Source: Sthenelais limicola
Taxonomy: Eukaryota; Annelida; Polychaeta; Phyllodocida; Sigalionidae
Assembly (NCBI GenBank): GCA_942159475.1
Contig: OW804097.1
Span: forward strand, 52,782,986 to 52,846,985
Direction of reading: 5' to 3'
DNA length: 64,000 nt
The translations under genes and the position numbers were made by a program. Numbering within the stretch: the first letter of the stretch is position 1; each line of letters starts with the position of its first letter. The notes beneath the pieces are model-generated. The model made no database searches, was not told where the DNA came from, and saw only the letters and a program-made list of their open reading frames with translations. This document shows positions 31,056 through 42,946 of this stretch, one piece after another.

Positions 31056-31236
31056 GGGGTGAAATTGGCCATGGGTCAATGTCCCCTCATTGAGCCAGGA
31101 ACAGTTGGTGCGGGACTACCCCAACCCCGGTGACCGGAAGTATGCTCCTCCCCGGAAGTGACTGACCAATCCTCCTGGGCCTCTGCCACTTCAACTCAGT
31201 CCATCAGCCACAACGGACCTGTATTACAACTTTTAA
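31056..31236 (+). repeat. A2 repeat of element G
   Basis: Second copy of A1, abutting B1. 31,237-31,292 is A2-B2 unique sequence. Confidence 0.9.
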
Positions 31237-31292
31237 AACCCACCCACCTCCCTCGAACAATAATAACAAATAACAAGACAATATAACTCCAA

Positions 31293-31470
31293 TGGGGTGG
31301 TGTTGGTGCCCTGCAGAGGTCCTCCTGAAAATATCATCCCTCTCTCAGGACTCTATGCTACTCACAGACTATCAATATCCACTGCATACATATCTTCATC
31401 ATTTATATATTTCCCCACTATGCTACTGAATAAATTTACTTTAAACAAATTGTGACGTTTGTGTTTAATG
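31293..31470 (+). repeat. B2 repeat of element G
   Basis: Second copy of the B unit, marking the 3' end of the element. Confidence 0.9.
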
Positions 31471-31490
31471 ACGCAGCGTGATACTAGTCT

Positions 31491-31888
31491 GATTTAGCAA
31501 CCACAACGCTAACGCTAACACTAACGTTAACATATGTTTTATGAGCACTACGTCAGCACTAGGTGTGCTATTCTTAGCATGCTATCTGAGATACGGACGT
31601 CAATTACACTAAGAGGTGTGTAAATACGTTCCCAACGTATGTCTATTTCACGCTAAAATGATGGTCAATTGTGATTTCATTTTTATGTACAAATGAGCGG
31701 GAGGTGTTTTCCGAAGGATTCAGGTGTAACACACTACTCTCCTTCATGAAATTGTACGTTTTTTTGCTCTCTGAAAACACCTCTCCACCACTAAAACTGA
31801 CTGAATTCTGCCATTACGTACGGCCCACCCTATCGTGAGAAACTAGCGTTTACGTTAGCGTTAGCGTTAGCATTGTAGTTGCTAAATC
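31491..31888. mobile_element. MITE with 41 bp terminal inverted repeats
   Basis: Left end gatttagcaaccacaacg (31,491-31,531) and right end (31,848-31,888) are inverted copies matching at 37 of 41 positions; both carry gctaac hexamer repeats. Total about 398 bp, no ORF. No clear target duplication. It lies 20 bp from element G. Confidence 0.85.
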
Positions 31889-33954
31889 TCCCTAATATAG
31901 AAATGTAGCCTACTTGGAGGCTTTTGGTGACGTCAACACAGTGACATCATCAGGGTGCAATTGTAGTTACTTTGTACGCAGCATTTTCACAGACACATGG
32001 AAACAGAGAATACGCATCACGCAGTACACACCACACAGTGCGCATCATGCACTACAGATACATGGAGACACAGCTAAATGCCACTACAGTTTGTGGCGCT
32101 AACTACAGTCATAGAAATAGACACATAGATATAGACACATGTGTCTATTTCTATGCTACAGTGAATCAGGTTCACCCATCCCCACCCCCATCCAATAGCC
32201 AACAATTGTATAGCTATTTTTAAGTATGTAACTGTTATGGTGTTGCTGAGAAAAGGCAATCAAATTTACCTGGGCTACCAATGTATCAAAGATTATGTAT
32301 GCTGATGGAACAACTTGGCTGGTGTTTACTGATTTATGATTAAATGGTACTAGTATCAATAACAGCACCACAGCGCCACCTGGTATTCAGTAGCTACAAC
32401 ACAACCCTGACAAGCATGGTCCTGTAGGATCAGCCTGTGGCTTCCACTCCCTCTGTATATACCTCCCTGGTCTGATCAGTTCACATGTTTGCTGTTCTGT
32501 TCTGGAATTAAGTAGAAAAACATCCCATTTGGAACAAATTCTGTTTCATAATCAAAATTGAGACATTTGCACATTCACAAAGAACTTTGAGGATATTCGC
32601 AGCCCATGTCGCCTCCCTGTCTGCTATTACAGTTATTATGTAATAAGACAAACACGCACTGCCAGTCCCATTGTCCACCCTTGCCTGGTCATGGTTGGGT
32701 GCACACTAATGAGGATGCGAAGTGCTGCGAAGACAGGCATGTGAATGTGCGAATGTCTCATATTATGAAACGTCAGGCTGGGACATTCTTTGTAACATTT
32801 GACCACCATTCGCAAATTTTCCAAATAAATCTCCCCATGTCTCCTTCATTATGAAACAACACCCAGGGTAATGATTATGTAGAGATAGACTGTAAGCTGA
32901 AAATATCAGATGTATGAGTGCTTATAATAAAAACAAACAAACAAACAAAACACACTAGTGAAATACACACAACTCACTCTAAATACGTTGGTCTCAGAGC
33001 AATGCGTATAATGATAAAAGTAAGTTATCTTAAGCATCCAAGCGCAGTCACCTAACAGACAATATGCCTGCATAATGAGATGAGATCATGTAAATTCAAT
33101 TCAATTACAAAAGAAAATCCCTTTGTCGAGAATAAAGGCTCTGTTTGATTTTATATGTCACAAAAGCTCCGAGGGAGGTGAAGAGGTCCTTTCAATATAA
33201 GCCATAATACTGATCGGGTATTGAATAAAAAAGCATATAAATTGTACAGTCAATGTCCTCTCTTCTACTGAGGGCTTAATATGCCAGTGTAATGTTGAGT
33301 GTCTAAGGGCGTGATTATCCCAGGCTTTGTCAAGTGGTGAAGTCTTAATGGGAGTCACATCTTCCACAGGTCAACGAATAAGACTGAGCCCCCCAACACT
33401 ATTAGGATTATATATCATATACATTGAAGTGAGAGAGAGAAGTGAGATAGACAGACAGAGAAGAGAGGGAGATAGACGAGAGACAGTGAACTAATCGTTC
33501 AAATTCCCATTAAACACTCCAAATTGATCACAACTTGCCTTATCACTGCCGAGGGCTCCTGTGCTTAAAAAATATCTGGGGCACAGTGATTATAGACTAG
33601 CGAGCTCTATAGTGATGTAAGGGAAATATCAAATGGTTTGGGTTTTTTTTAATAAATTTTGTTGACAAAGTTTCACAAAGTGATATTTCTCATTCGTTGA
33701 AAAATTGGTGGATTATACAGTAATTTCAGTTTATCTAGTTACAACTCCTTTTCATTCATTATACATTAATATTGACATACTATTATATTGTAACACAGTC
33801 CAGCTACAATTACATTATCTAATAAAAAGACCTTTATATATATCCGTTTCATGCATTTTTCTACATTTTTTTTGCCAGTGATAAATACATACCCCTGAGG
33901 GTCAGTCCACACATATAAAAACATCCGTAACTATTGAACCCAAATGCTTTTTGT
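31889..33954. other. Non-coding interval with simple repeats
   Basis: 31,990-32,090 has gcgcatcatgc-type motifs inverted relative to 28,110-28,230. 32,928-32,950 is an (aaac)n run; 33,430-33,485 is GA-rich. No supported gene. Confidence 0.5.
32110..32155. repeat. Perfect 17 bp inverted repeat
   Basis: catagaaatagacacat (32,110-32,126) and its exact complement (32,139-32,155), 12-base spacer. Confidence 0.85.
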
Positions 33955-34245
33955 ATATCTGGTTCTTCTGATATAATAAGATGAGGGGGGTTTGCGTTGT
34001 CTCGAGACCGAAGCCTCCATTTATTGAAGAAGAAACACAGAAAAAAAAGAAAACCGTGTGGTCAGGACGAGGAATGTTTGAGGAGTGACCAATATGTAAC
34101 TGTCAGGTGACAGCAACGGCAGGAAGGTGATTCAGGTGTCACCCCACATATATTTGTATATATTCATATACTCCACATATCTGGTTCTTCTGCTATAATA
34201 AGATAAGGGGGGTTTGCGTGTCTCGAGACTGAAGCCTCCAAGACC
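33955..34245. repeat. Direct repeat of ~66 bp (two copies)
   Basis: 33,955-34,020 and 34,178-34,245 share tatctggttcttctg, ataataagat and ggggggtttgcg through gaagcctcca. They lie at the 3' side of DIRS-like element H and may be the remains of its terminal repeats. Confidence 0.7.
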
Positions 34246-34289
34246 CAAGAAGAAGAAAAAACCCTCACTTCAAACTGGCCAAAGACGTT

Positions 34290-35260
34290 GCAACCAGAGA
34301 GTCTACATCATGCTTCCTTTCAAAGGGTGCCACCAAATAGGACAGCACAGCCATACTAGACCGCAGCCTGTATATCCTGCAAAGTTACTCCAATTTTATA
34401 CAGCCACTGGGCCCCACTACGACAAAGGCTATGAAAGCCCACTGAGCGTTCACTCACACCAATTCTAGAAGACAGTACTCAAAGGTAATCCAACACTTCC
34501 TTGTAACAGATGGGTGTACCATCCACCACAAAGAGGGGAGCATCTGGAGGAGCTGAATTGTGTGCAAGATGATCCCTCAATAAAGCAGCTGCACACAAGG
34601 GGTAATTGTCCACATATCATACAGGAATTTGGACCTCTTTCTCCCTGTACTTAAGTGTCTTAGATGACTTGATTAGCAAGGACAACCCCAAATAAGGAAG
34701 GTTACATCCAACCTCCTAACCAGGTGAAGAGATGACGATGCCTCTCCAGATGAATGAGGCAGCAGATTCGACTTCCTAATGAGTGTGCGAAATGAGAGAA
34801 TGATAGCCCCCCACATTGCTAAATCCTTAGGCACAGACATCTCCACATAACTAAACATTTCCAAAAGCTGTGTAGGAGATAATGGTATCACTTGCTCCGC
34901 AGAAGTACCCAAACTGAATTTCAGGCCTTCCAACACCATTTTCACTAGATAAGAGTCATCTTTTGACTCATAACCATAAAATCGATGTAAGCTGATGATG
35001 GCACTTAGGTAATTATTCACAGTCACATATTTAACAGATCTTGCCTTGTAGACAAAAAATCTCACTACAGTGTGAGAAGTAGCAGGAAGGGGACATAACT
35101 TGAACTGATGACAGAAGCTGATGAAACAAGCACACTGAGAACTCCGTAGTGACTGAGTATTCTTAGCAGAAGCAGCAGATATAGCAACAGCAACCTCACT
35201 ATCCAGCTGGTCCAGGGCTGCAACATAAAGCAGAAGTAGCTGTAGAAAAGACACAACCAT
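34290..35260 (-). pseudogene. Tyrosine recombinase of element H, decayed
   Basis: Open for 195 codons (34,673-35,260): helical N-terminal domain (TSHTVVRFFVYKA, TVNNYLSAIISLHRFYG) and the first catalytic region (FRTLIRKSNLLPHS). Downstream the frame breaks; pieces in other frames show SERSVGFHSLCRSGAQWLY, where HxxR reads HSLC, and then VLSYLVAPFERK with the candidate Tyr. At least two stops. Confidence 0.8.
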
Positions 35261-36677
35261 GATGCTTTACATGAGATAAATAATCAGCAAGATAATTGGT
35301 TTCCCCAGGTATGTGTCTAGCTGTAATCTGGAAGTTATCAGCAACACTCAACCAGAATAGTCTACGAAGTATATACATGCAGTAACCATTACTACTAGTC
35401 CCAGAATTAATCTGGCTGACCACTTGAGTGTCATCACTGTAGAGAAAAACATGCTGATTGGCCCAAGTATAGCAAGTTCTCTGAGCAGCAAGCAAAAGTG
35501 GTATGGCCTCCAGAACATTGATATTACTGGAGTGTTTTTCAGGCACACAAATATTAAGCCAGTGTCCATGCGAAGGATTGAAGGCCGCAAAATCAGCTGG
35601 AGTGTCAGAAGAATTATAAAAGCCAGCAACCAAATCGTTATCCCAACTATGAAACACACCATATCCTAGCAAACTAGCATCTGAAATGATCCAGGACGTG
35701 GTTTCAGTCACTTCTGAGACTATATACACAGTGCCATTAAACAACAGGGAAAAATCATGCCACTAGGCCATATCTTTTGTGAAGGCAGAATTAAGCTTTA
35801 TTCTGACATTCCTGTTAGAAAGACCCTTCAATAGATCCAGAATCCTCCTACTGAAGGTCCTGCCACCCCTAACTACTCTAGCAGCATGGCCAAGAATTCC
35901 ACAAAGTTTCATAAGCTGCTTCTTGGTGGCTTTCATCCTGTTCTTAAAAAATAACAGCTCATCCTGTAGTTTCTAGAATTTGTCATCAGGCAAAGACAGG
36001 GTGCCCTTACATGAGTCAATAATGATACCAAAATACCTGCATCTGGTAGAAGGAGAGGTGCACTTGGACCATTTAATGAAAAAACCTAAATCAGCCAACA
36101 AGCAAATGAGGGTAAGCTGACCGTCTAAGCACTCCTGGTATGATCCTCCAAGTACCACAAAGTCATTGAGATAACTAAAAACTCTCAAATAACCTCTCCT
36201 ATTCATGCATATGATGATGAAATCTGTGATGGTATTAAAAATATATGGAGCTGAACACAATCCAAAGCAGAGCCTAGTATAGCTTAAAAAGCATGGAATG
36301 CCATCAACGTTCCACTGAATCCCCTGTTACATCCACTGGGAAGGATTTACACAGATGGAACGATAAGCTGCAGCTATGTCTAGGGTAACCATGTAGTCTC
36401 CCTCTTCCAACACTCCACAAACATCATCTACAGAGTGGAAGGAAGAATGAAGAGCAGTGTCACTCATATGGGAGTTAATAGAGATCCCCTCTGGCCTTTT
36501 GCAATCTGTGATGGGCCGAAAGCCCCCATCATGCTTGGGCACTGCCCCCAAGGCATGAACACAAATAGGTTTAGAGGTAGAATAAACATATCTACATTCG
36601 TCGAGCTCTGACCTAATCAAGGCACCCACAAAAGCAGCTGCTTCTCTGGAGGTAACAGAATTATAAGTCGAAATCAA
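35199..36677 (-). pseudogene. pol: RT + RNase H of element H
   Basis: One frame throughout with three stops (TAA 36,324-36,326; two TAGs between 35,765 and 35,975). RT: HALGAVPKHDGGFRPITDC, VTLDIAAAYRSI (catalytic Asp kept), FSYLNDFVVLGG where the YxDD box reads YLND. RNase H: IISDASLLGYGVF, INVLEAIPLLLA, LYSDDTQVV and LADYLSH. The Asp-to-Asn change in the RT box would abolish polymerisation. Confidence 0.87.
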
Positions 36678-37167
36678 GTATAACAGGCGTGTAACGGCTC
36701 ATAGAGGCAGAAGAAACACCATCGTATAGGAAACGTGGGTCGTAGGTAGGTAAACACGGGTCGGCCGCAAAAACTGGATTGTGAAAACAGTTGTACTCTG
36801 GGTGATGAGAATCACCAGGCAAGGCAAAAGCATCATAGACCTGCCCCGAAAAGTTAGTAGAAGCAATACATTCATAAAAATCAAACTCAAAATCATTAAA
36901 TACCTGAATATTATCAGAAACAGGTGATCTTGGAAGTGTTGTGTCAAGATTTCGGCTATCATGTCCGCCATTTTGGCCTGAAGTCTCGCTCAAACTCTCG
37001 CTTAGTGAGAACGCACAAGCTAATCGTTTTTTCCGAACTTTTCTCAGAAACCTGGCAATTTCCAACACAATGGCAATAACGACAGTCTCTGCAGACATGT
37101 AGCCTTGTACATTTGCCGAAACATGTTTTAATATTATAATTAAAGCAGATATCGTTAGGCCAGTCAT
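36661..37167 (-). pseudogene. N-terminal pol/gag-pol linker region of element H
   Basis: 168 codons of low complexity ending ...MSRYTPVILDFDL; joins the RT frame by a one-base shift near 36,665. No known domain. Confidence 0.5.
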
Positions 37168-37267
37168 CAGGAATTAGGCCAACAGTTGCCGAGTCATCCC
37201 AAAGTCTGCTGTCACTTCCAACCCATGACCGAAGCCTCTATGGCCGCCATGCTTATTATTGTTGAAG

Positions 37268-37618
37268 TTAGAAGACTTTCCTTTCTGAATTTGTTAACAT
37301 TGCCACCATGGAAGAACATACCAATAACAATGCTGCTCGGCTGGGAGAAGGATTTAGTACCGTAATGTGCCGATTGTAAGAAACACAAGCATTGACTGAA
37401 AACACATTTTCACTCAGCTGACGTGACACAAATTTCATGTGCGACAAGTACCCAGTTGCATCTCCACCAGAGGAGACAAGCCCTTCGTAAACACATATCA
37501 TTCGGTGGATCTGAGACTCTGAGGATAACTTGTGATGGTCCAAATCCTTTAAAGAGATAAACCACAGTTCAACTGGGAAAAAAACTGAAAATAACATTTT
37601 GTTTAAACTTTGCCTCAT
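37268..37618 (-). pseudogene. Possible gag remnant of element H
   Basis: 116 codons including DATGYLSHMKFVSRQL and VNACVSYNRHI. This resembles the conserved C-terminal helix of DIRS-type gag proteins in invertebrates as I remember it. Weak. Confidence 0.35.
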
Positions 37619-38232
37619 GAAAGAACAAGGTTATGTGAATTCAAAAAGCCAATAAAAACAATATGTCACCAGGTTAGTTTTCATTTTAGGGGGCCTCAAA
37701 ATTTATGGTTGTTCACTATAGAAGTCTATGAGAAAAGGACAATTTTTTCGTTTTTTCAGTATAAAAAAGAAAATTGAAAATAACTTTCTCCTAAAAATCT
37801 CTATAAACATAGCTAACATATTGCTTTACCCTTTCAAGCAATAGATTGGGGGTCACCAATCTTTTAAAAAAGTTATTCAACTGAATCTGCATCCCGGTGA
37901 GTTAAAAACAGGAATATTGAAGATTTTCAATGCTAAATAATATATTTCAAAATATGTTGATACCCTGTTCTTTCATACATGAGGGAATTTCAAACAATTA
38001 TTCCTGTTTGGAGAGTGACACCTAATTACTCCTCTTCATAGGACATCTCTATTCTTCAGATCTCTCTTCAAGCTCATCCAGGACATGTTTTCACATTCCA
38101 CAGTCAATTGATTCCACATGTTGGGGCCTATAATTATGATTTGGACTTTTTTTCTTCTTTTTTTTCGGTTTTAGGTTGAATTACCACCATATTGGTACCC
38201 TCTGCCAGCATGCTGTGCCTAGGCATCTCCTG
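37619..38232. other. Non-coding interval
   Basis: AT-rich; no gene or repeat recognised. Confidence 0.5.
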
Positions 38233-38477
38233 TATATGGGTCAGATCGTCTGAACATGTACAATTGGCAGCTCTACACATTTAGTAAAATATGTTAAATT
38301 AGGCTGAAAAATGATAAACACCAGGTTTATCTGAGTATATTTTATATCATGTTGTTTTAAAATATCTGTTTTGCTATATTAAACTGTATATTGAAGCCCA
38401 TTTCTGTCTCAAATTTGGGTTAATTGAGAGGATCGGTGAAGGTGAATTGTACGTTTTCTGACGATCTGACCCATATA
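38233..38477. mobile_element. MITE with 33 bp terminal inverted repeats
   Basis: Left tatatgggtcagatcgtc (38,233-38,265) and right (38,445-38,477) match as inverted repeats at 30 of 33 positions; TA lies at both borders, compatible with a TA target site (Tc1/mariner-like). About 245 bp, AT-rich core, no ORF. It borders LINE D. Confidence 0.85.
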
Positions 38478-38478
38478 G

Positions 38479-39435
38479 CTATAGATCTATGTTCTTGAGA
38501 TCGTACATAAGACCCAATATAGCAATACATCCTCTCCTTTCAACCGATTGGAACCCATGTTGCGATATAATATCCATTATAGGTGTAATATTATTATATT
38601 CGATCAGTCTGAGTCCCCTGTTAAACACACTCTGTATTTTTCTGATCTTACTTGCATTGGCTAACCTGAAGAAGATTAAACCATATTCTGTGAGGGGTAA
38701 TACATGGGCTTTTAATATACTTACTGTCGATTTCTGATCTATAAAAAATCTGACTCTGCCCAACTGATTATTTTGGCTTGTATAGAGTTTTTGATTTTCA
38801 AGAAGTGCTTATTAAAACTTAGACAGTTATCTATGTCGAAGCCCAAGTATTTTACATTTGGCACTGTTGCAAGCGCTGTCCCTTCAATGAAAATCGAGCC
38901 CACTTGTTGATGGTTAATTTTTTTCAATTTTCTTTTTGAGCCCAATATCTGAACCTGACATTTTTTTAGAATTGATAAGAAGCTTGTTTGAAAGCATCCA
39001 CTCATTGACCTTAGTGGCGACTGTCTGAGCCCTTGTCATAGAGTTTTCTATTAAATCATCTGTTACACTCGCCACAGTATCATCTGCATACATTGATAAT
39101 GACACCTTGATGTTGGTTTTGATATCATCTAGACAATTTTGTAAGTCATTAATGTATATAATACAAATTAGCGGCCCTAACAAACTTCCCTAAGGGACAC
39201 CTACTTCAATGTTAGTTTGGTTGGACGTACACCCATTCAGGACCGTTCTTTGTTTCCTGTTAGACAAATACTCCTTTATGATATTTGTTATCACAGGATT
39301 TATTTTATAATACTGTAGCTTACTAAAGGTGATATTGTAATCTAGACAACTAAAGGCTTTCACCACATCAAAATAAGTCGCTACTGTAACCTAACCATTG
39401 TCGATCCCTTTGATTATGGGGTCAATAAACTCATA
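38479..39435 (-). pseudogene. LINE D fragment: RT C-terminal half
   Basis: Minus-strand RT remnant. In order: ATYFDVVKAFSCLD (motif A Asp), NIEVGVP then a TAG where Gln is expected, GSLLGPLICIIYINDL, SLSMYADDTVASV (catalytic YADD), a frameshift near 38,915-39,005, VPNVKYLGFDID and the thumb/C-terminal part to 38,479. 5' and 3' ends are missing. Confidence 0.87.
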
Positions 39436-39439
39436 AACC

Positions 39440-42240
39440 GTCTAGTCAGGCAGCTTAATGCCAGATTTGAGATGGATGTGGACGTTCCGGACAAAAGCAC
39501 CAAATTTGGTACACATGCTGTCCATTGCCTTAGCTTTCAATTTAGAGTGGGAGCCCTTTCCAAAAAATACATTAAGGCCGCCATCTTGGATTTTTAAGAT
39601 CGCCATCATGTAAAAACCTGTATATACCAATATCTCAGCTTCTAAGTAACTTAGGATCATGATCTTGGTCTCTAAACATATGTTTTCATGGTCAAGGAAT
39701 GCAACTATACCATTTAGAAAAGGATCAGAGTACAGCTACTAACACAAAAACTATATACAAGACATTATATCCATCAGGCAATATTACACATGTTGTATAT
39801 GCTTGCCCCCTTCCTCACAATGGCAGTGACATATTTTAGTGCAGTTTCAACTGGCCTTTGAGTATGCACACCTTGCAACCCATCCTCTTTCACTCTTGCA
39901 TCTACATTGGACTAGCTCACTGCAGGCCTTACAGATTAAGAGAGACCTGCTTGCAGTATGTTAGTCAACTGTTAGAAAGAAATTGAATTAAAAACAGTGA
40001 CACTTTTGCCTGGTCAGCAATTCATGCCACCTTGCAAGATGCATTAGATGATCTGCACACAACCCATACACAGCTCTTGCCCCTTTTTTACAAGAAAGCA
40101 GCTTCACCAATTATCATAAAGCATGGATGCATGGAATGAATGCATGCTGCATTGCGCTAGAGAATTCTCAATCCTGCACAGATCCCAGTAATTAACTAAT
40201 CTACCACTCTATGCTGTAGACAAGTTTACATGTGGAACTGGGCTGTTACCCATGGAGAAGAAAAGTTCATAGCAATGTTGGATGAGCTGCACTTAGAGAT
40301 GGTAAAAGCAAGAAAAACCCAATGGAACCTGGATGGACCCATAAACCTACACATAAAGGAAAATAAAGTGCAACACATTGCTGACTCATTTCAGAAGTCT
40401 TACCACCTCACGTGAATAAGTTATACACATCAGGTGACTACTTTTGCCCTTGCTACATGCGACCAGTGTATCTGGCACAGATCATCAGAGATGGAACTAA
40501 TATGGTTGGGAGAATGCCTATTATAGGAAATGATCAGGATATCAAATACTAAAGAGAAGCAGTGTTTAAAGTAGGGTACAAATATTTTTCAGGAAATTTA
40601 TATTGGCAGGTAAAGCCTGGCTAAGCCAGGCCATGCTGGCTATGTCAGCATAGGGGAGAGTATGAGAGGGGCGACCCCTCTCATTGGGGGGGGGGTTTGG
40701 GGCCACCCCCAAGAAAATTTTCGAAATTCCCCCAGTAAATAATCCCAGATCTAGGTCACCCCTTCCTCATTTGGTAGCCTATACCCCCACCCCCTCCCCC
40801 ACCCCACCCCCCTCGTATCTAGGTCACCCCTTGCACTGCTATAGAGTGAGCCTTTGGTGCCAACCATCTTCCCCAGCTTTCCTGAACGCACAGGAAAGTT
40901 GCAGGCTAGAAGGGTGTGTAGTGGATTCCTGAAATCTTAGGACGCTGGGGCGAGTGCAGGGTGAGTGTAAGACTTAAACAGGGGGCGTTAAAGGGGTTGG
41001 AGCTATGGCAGGTTAAGACTCAAAGAAAGCTTTTTGTGTTATTAGTCACCAAAGAGTTCGGGAAAACAACAACAAAATCATTTATGAAAATTACATTGAA
41101 AGTAATACAGGAGAGTTAGAAAAATCCTATGAAAAAATAATTTAAAAGGGGGTAAATGCGATTTCAGGAAATCCTGGGATTTCAGGAAAACTTGGAGAAC
41201 ACTGGAGAAGGGATACAGATATGATAATGCATGCTTCATTCATGACCTGATTAAATACAACTTGCAATCTATCTCTTCCATTGCTCATCGAGCCAAGAAA
41301 AAAGCAAGAACAATCTCTAAAAGGTACTCAAGAATGATGTAGAACTGTTCTTTTTCATGCACATTGTGATGCAACACAAGATATGTGGTATGCCTACATT
41401 CTTCATCCTTAAGAGCCATCTGTATATATGATGGTGGAAACATGCACCTGAGAAAGAAGTATGGTCAGCTAAACATTCTGACCATGTTTAAACAGAATGA
41501 TCCTCCAGGTTCCATTGATGTGAGGCTTCTTGATAAAGCTGTTGTAGTGCACTTGCTCACCACTAAAATCACAATAACAATCAATATGATCAGGCCTTTG
41601 TCCCAGATACATAAAACAACTAGTAAACTGGGCCTACCTTATATATGACCCAACCATCAAAGGGGAACTGTCTGCATTCTTTTAAACAAGATTGCCCCTA
41701 AGGCAAAGAAATCATCATCACATAAGGTGACATAACCCTTCTTTGAGGAACCTATAAGCAGATAATTGATCCATGGCACCAACCACTCATGAGGATATTG
41801 TGAACATTTGGGTTGCCTTGGTTACAGGCAAGAACTTTACATATCATCATATCATCAAATGTTATCTACAAAGACTTGGATAGAGAAACATCCCTGCCCC
41901 TTCCTGTATTTTACAGTGTCATGGGATGTGATACCAAATCGATATTCATTGGAAGAGGTAAGAAGTCAGCATGGGAGGCACAGCTTTGCTATCAGGAAGT
42001 AACACATGCTTTTAAACACAGAACACTCCATCCTTACATATAGGTGTAGTGGTTGGTGCTTAACATTTCCACCAACTACAACACTTATCCAAAATGATAG
42101 GGTCAGTGACCATGAACATTCTTTTACATATTGGTGAAACCGGGAGGACTTATTCAAGAAGGAAAAGACATTAGAGACACTCTCTGCAACCAAGGCTCCA
42201 CTTTTGCAGCATTCTCAGAGTTGCTTGCACATGGAGCAGA
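39440..42240 (+). pseudogene. Relic of the multicopy gene-like family (longest copy)
   Basis: Broken plus-strand frames show: 40,230-40,415, HGEEKFIAMLDELHLEM; 41,500-41,560, DPPGSIDVRLLDKAVVVHLL; 41,910-41,975, VMGCDTKSIFIGRGKKSAW; 42,140-42,220, REDLFKKEKTLETLSA and APLLQH. These correspond to motifs (GGLHIEM, DVxxLDGAxxV, GCDTTSxxxGxGKKxAW, PPTxxxLxQH) of uncharacterised proteins present in very many copies in invertebrate genomes. The many stops mean no function here. Its multiplicity suggests mobilisation, possibly by the retroelements around it. Low-complexity C- and G-rich DNA lies at 40,690-40,830. Confidence 0.6.
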
Positions 42241-42946
42241 ATGAATAGTGTGCACCAAGACTAGACTTAGGTTGGGAATGGATTAACACATAGGTTCCTG
42301 TGTGGGCCATGTAACTAGCAACCTGTAAGGCATGCAGTGAACTAGTTATGATTTGAATGATACCCACAGCGGTATGGAGGTTATCAAACTCACCTCGTCG
42401 TACAGGTTGTACGACCGGTGCCTGCACACCAATATTCCCACCTACTGCACCACCATGGCCGACTGGGGCATTTCCAGCATGCGGAATATTACCAGCGTTC
42501 CCAGGGACATTTATAGGGACATTAACGGGCTGGATGACAGTACCAACTGGGACATTCTGACCAGGTGTACCAAACTTATCAGGGACAGGAATAACCTTCT
42601 TCGGCCAGACAGGTATATTCAATTTAGTTTCTTTCTTTCTTGCACCTCCATTCCCCTTATTAGCTGGCCTGGTCGCGGATGCTGACCCAGCTGAGGAAGG
42701 AAGATTTGGAAAATCTTTAACCGTACCATTCCAGCCAATATCGCCGACAGCCTCAGTATTCTGCTTGGTGGCTACCTTATCCCTCTTAAAGTGTTTAGTT
42801 GGTGACTAACGGGACCAGTCGACTAAATGTGAAACCGACTCGGACTAGGATATATCAGAATCAACAACCAATTCGCATTTAGCTCCCGTTGGAGGATAAT
42901 GCTTTGTATTGCAAGGCTTGCAAAAGCGCATGTGTTTGCCTCTCAT
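42215..42946 (-). pseudogene. gag-like fragment with N-terminal zinc motif
   Basis: One minus frame from ATG 42,944-42,946 with two stops (near 42,806 and 42,848). N-terminus: RFCKPCNTKHYPPTGAKC, a C-x2-C...H...C motif. Then a Gly/Val/Pro-rich segment (PINVPGNAGNIPHAGN) and QPVRRGEFDNLHTAVGI, shared with 49,994-50,401 (RPVQRGEVDNLHNAV). It is probably the gag of another YR element; pol was not found nearby. Confidence 0.6.

Larger units (their letters stand above)
28270..31470 (+). mobile_element. YR retrotransposon G: deletion derivative with complete split repeats
   Basis: Structure: A1 (28,270-28,450), RT-RNase H, recombinase, B1, A2, B2. Gag and the N-terminal part of pol are missing: A1 runs straight into RT at a poly-A stretch (28,450-28,457). 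Pol has a frameshift, a stop and an internal duplication; the recombinase has one stop. The coding strand is C-rich, unlike element 1. It belongs to the same broad group (YLDD RT, HSLRR recombinase) but to another family. Confidence 0.92.
34290..37618 (-). mobile_element. DIRS-like element H, decayed
   Basis: Minus strand, in order: gag-like remnant (37,268-37,618), N-terminal pol region (36,661-37,167), RT and RNase H (35,199-36,677), tyrosine recombinase (34,290-35,260). Multiple stops and frameshifts make it inactive. RT-RNase H-YR order places it among the YR retrotransposons, but its motifs (TLDIAAAYRS, YLNDFVV, FHSL.RSGAQWL) differ from elements 1, F and G, so it is a separate lineage. 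Confidence 0.85.

Noticed and set aside
34214..34468. 84-codon plus-strand ORF
   Set aside because: Antisense to the decayed C-terminal part of the element H recombinase.
42353..42685. Plus-strand ORFs of 67-110 codons
   Set aside because: Opposite a gag-like frame whose zinc motif and shared RGE-DNLH-AV segment support the minus strand.
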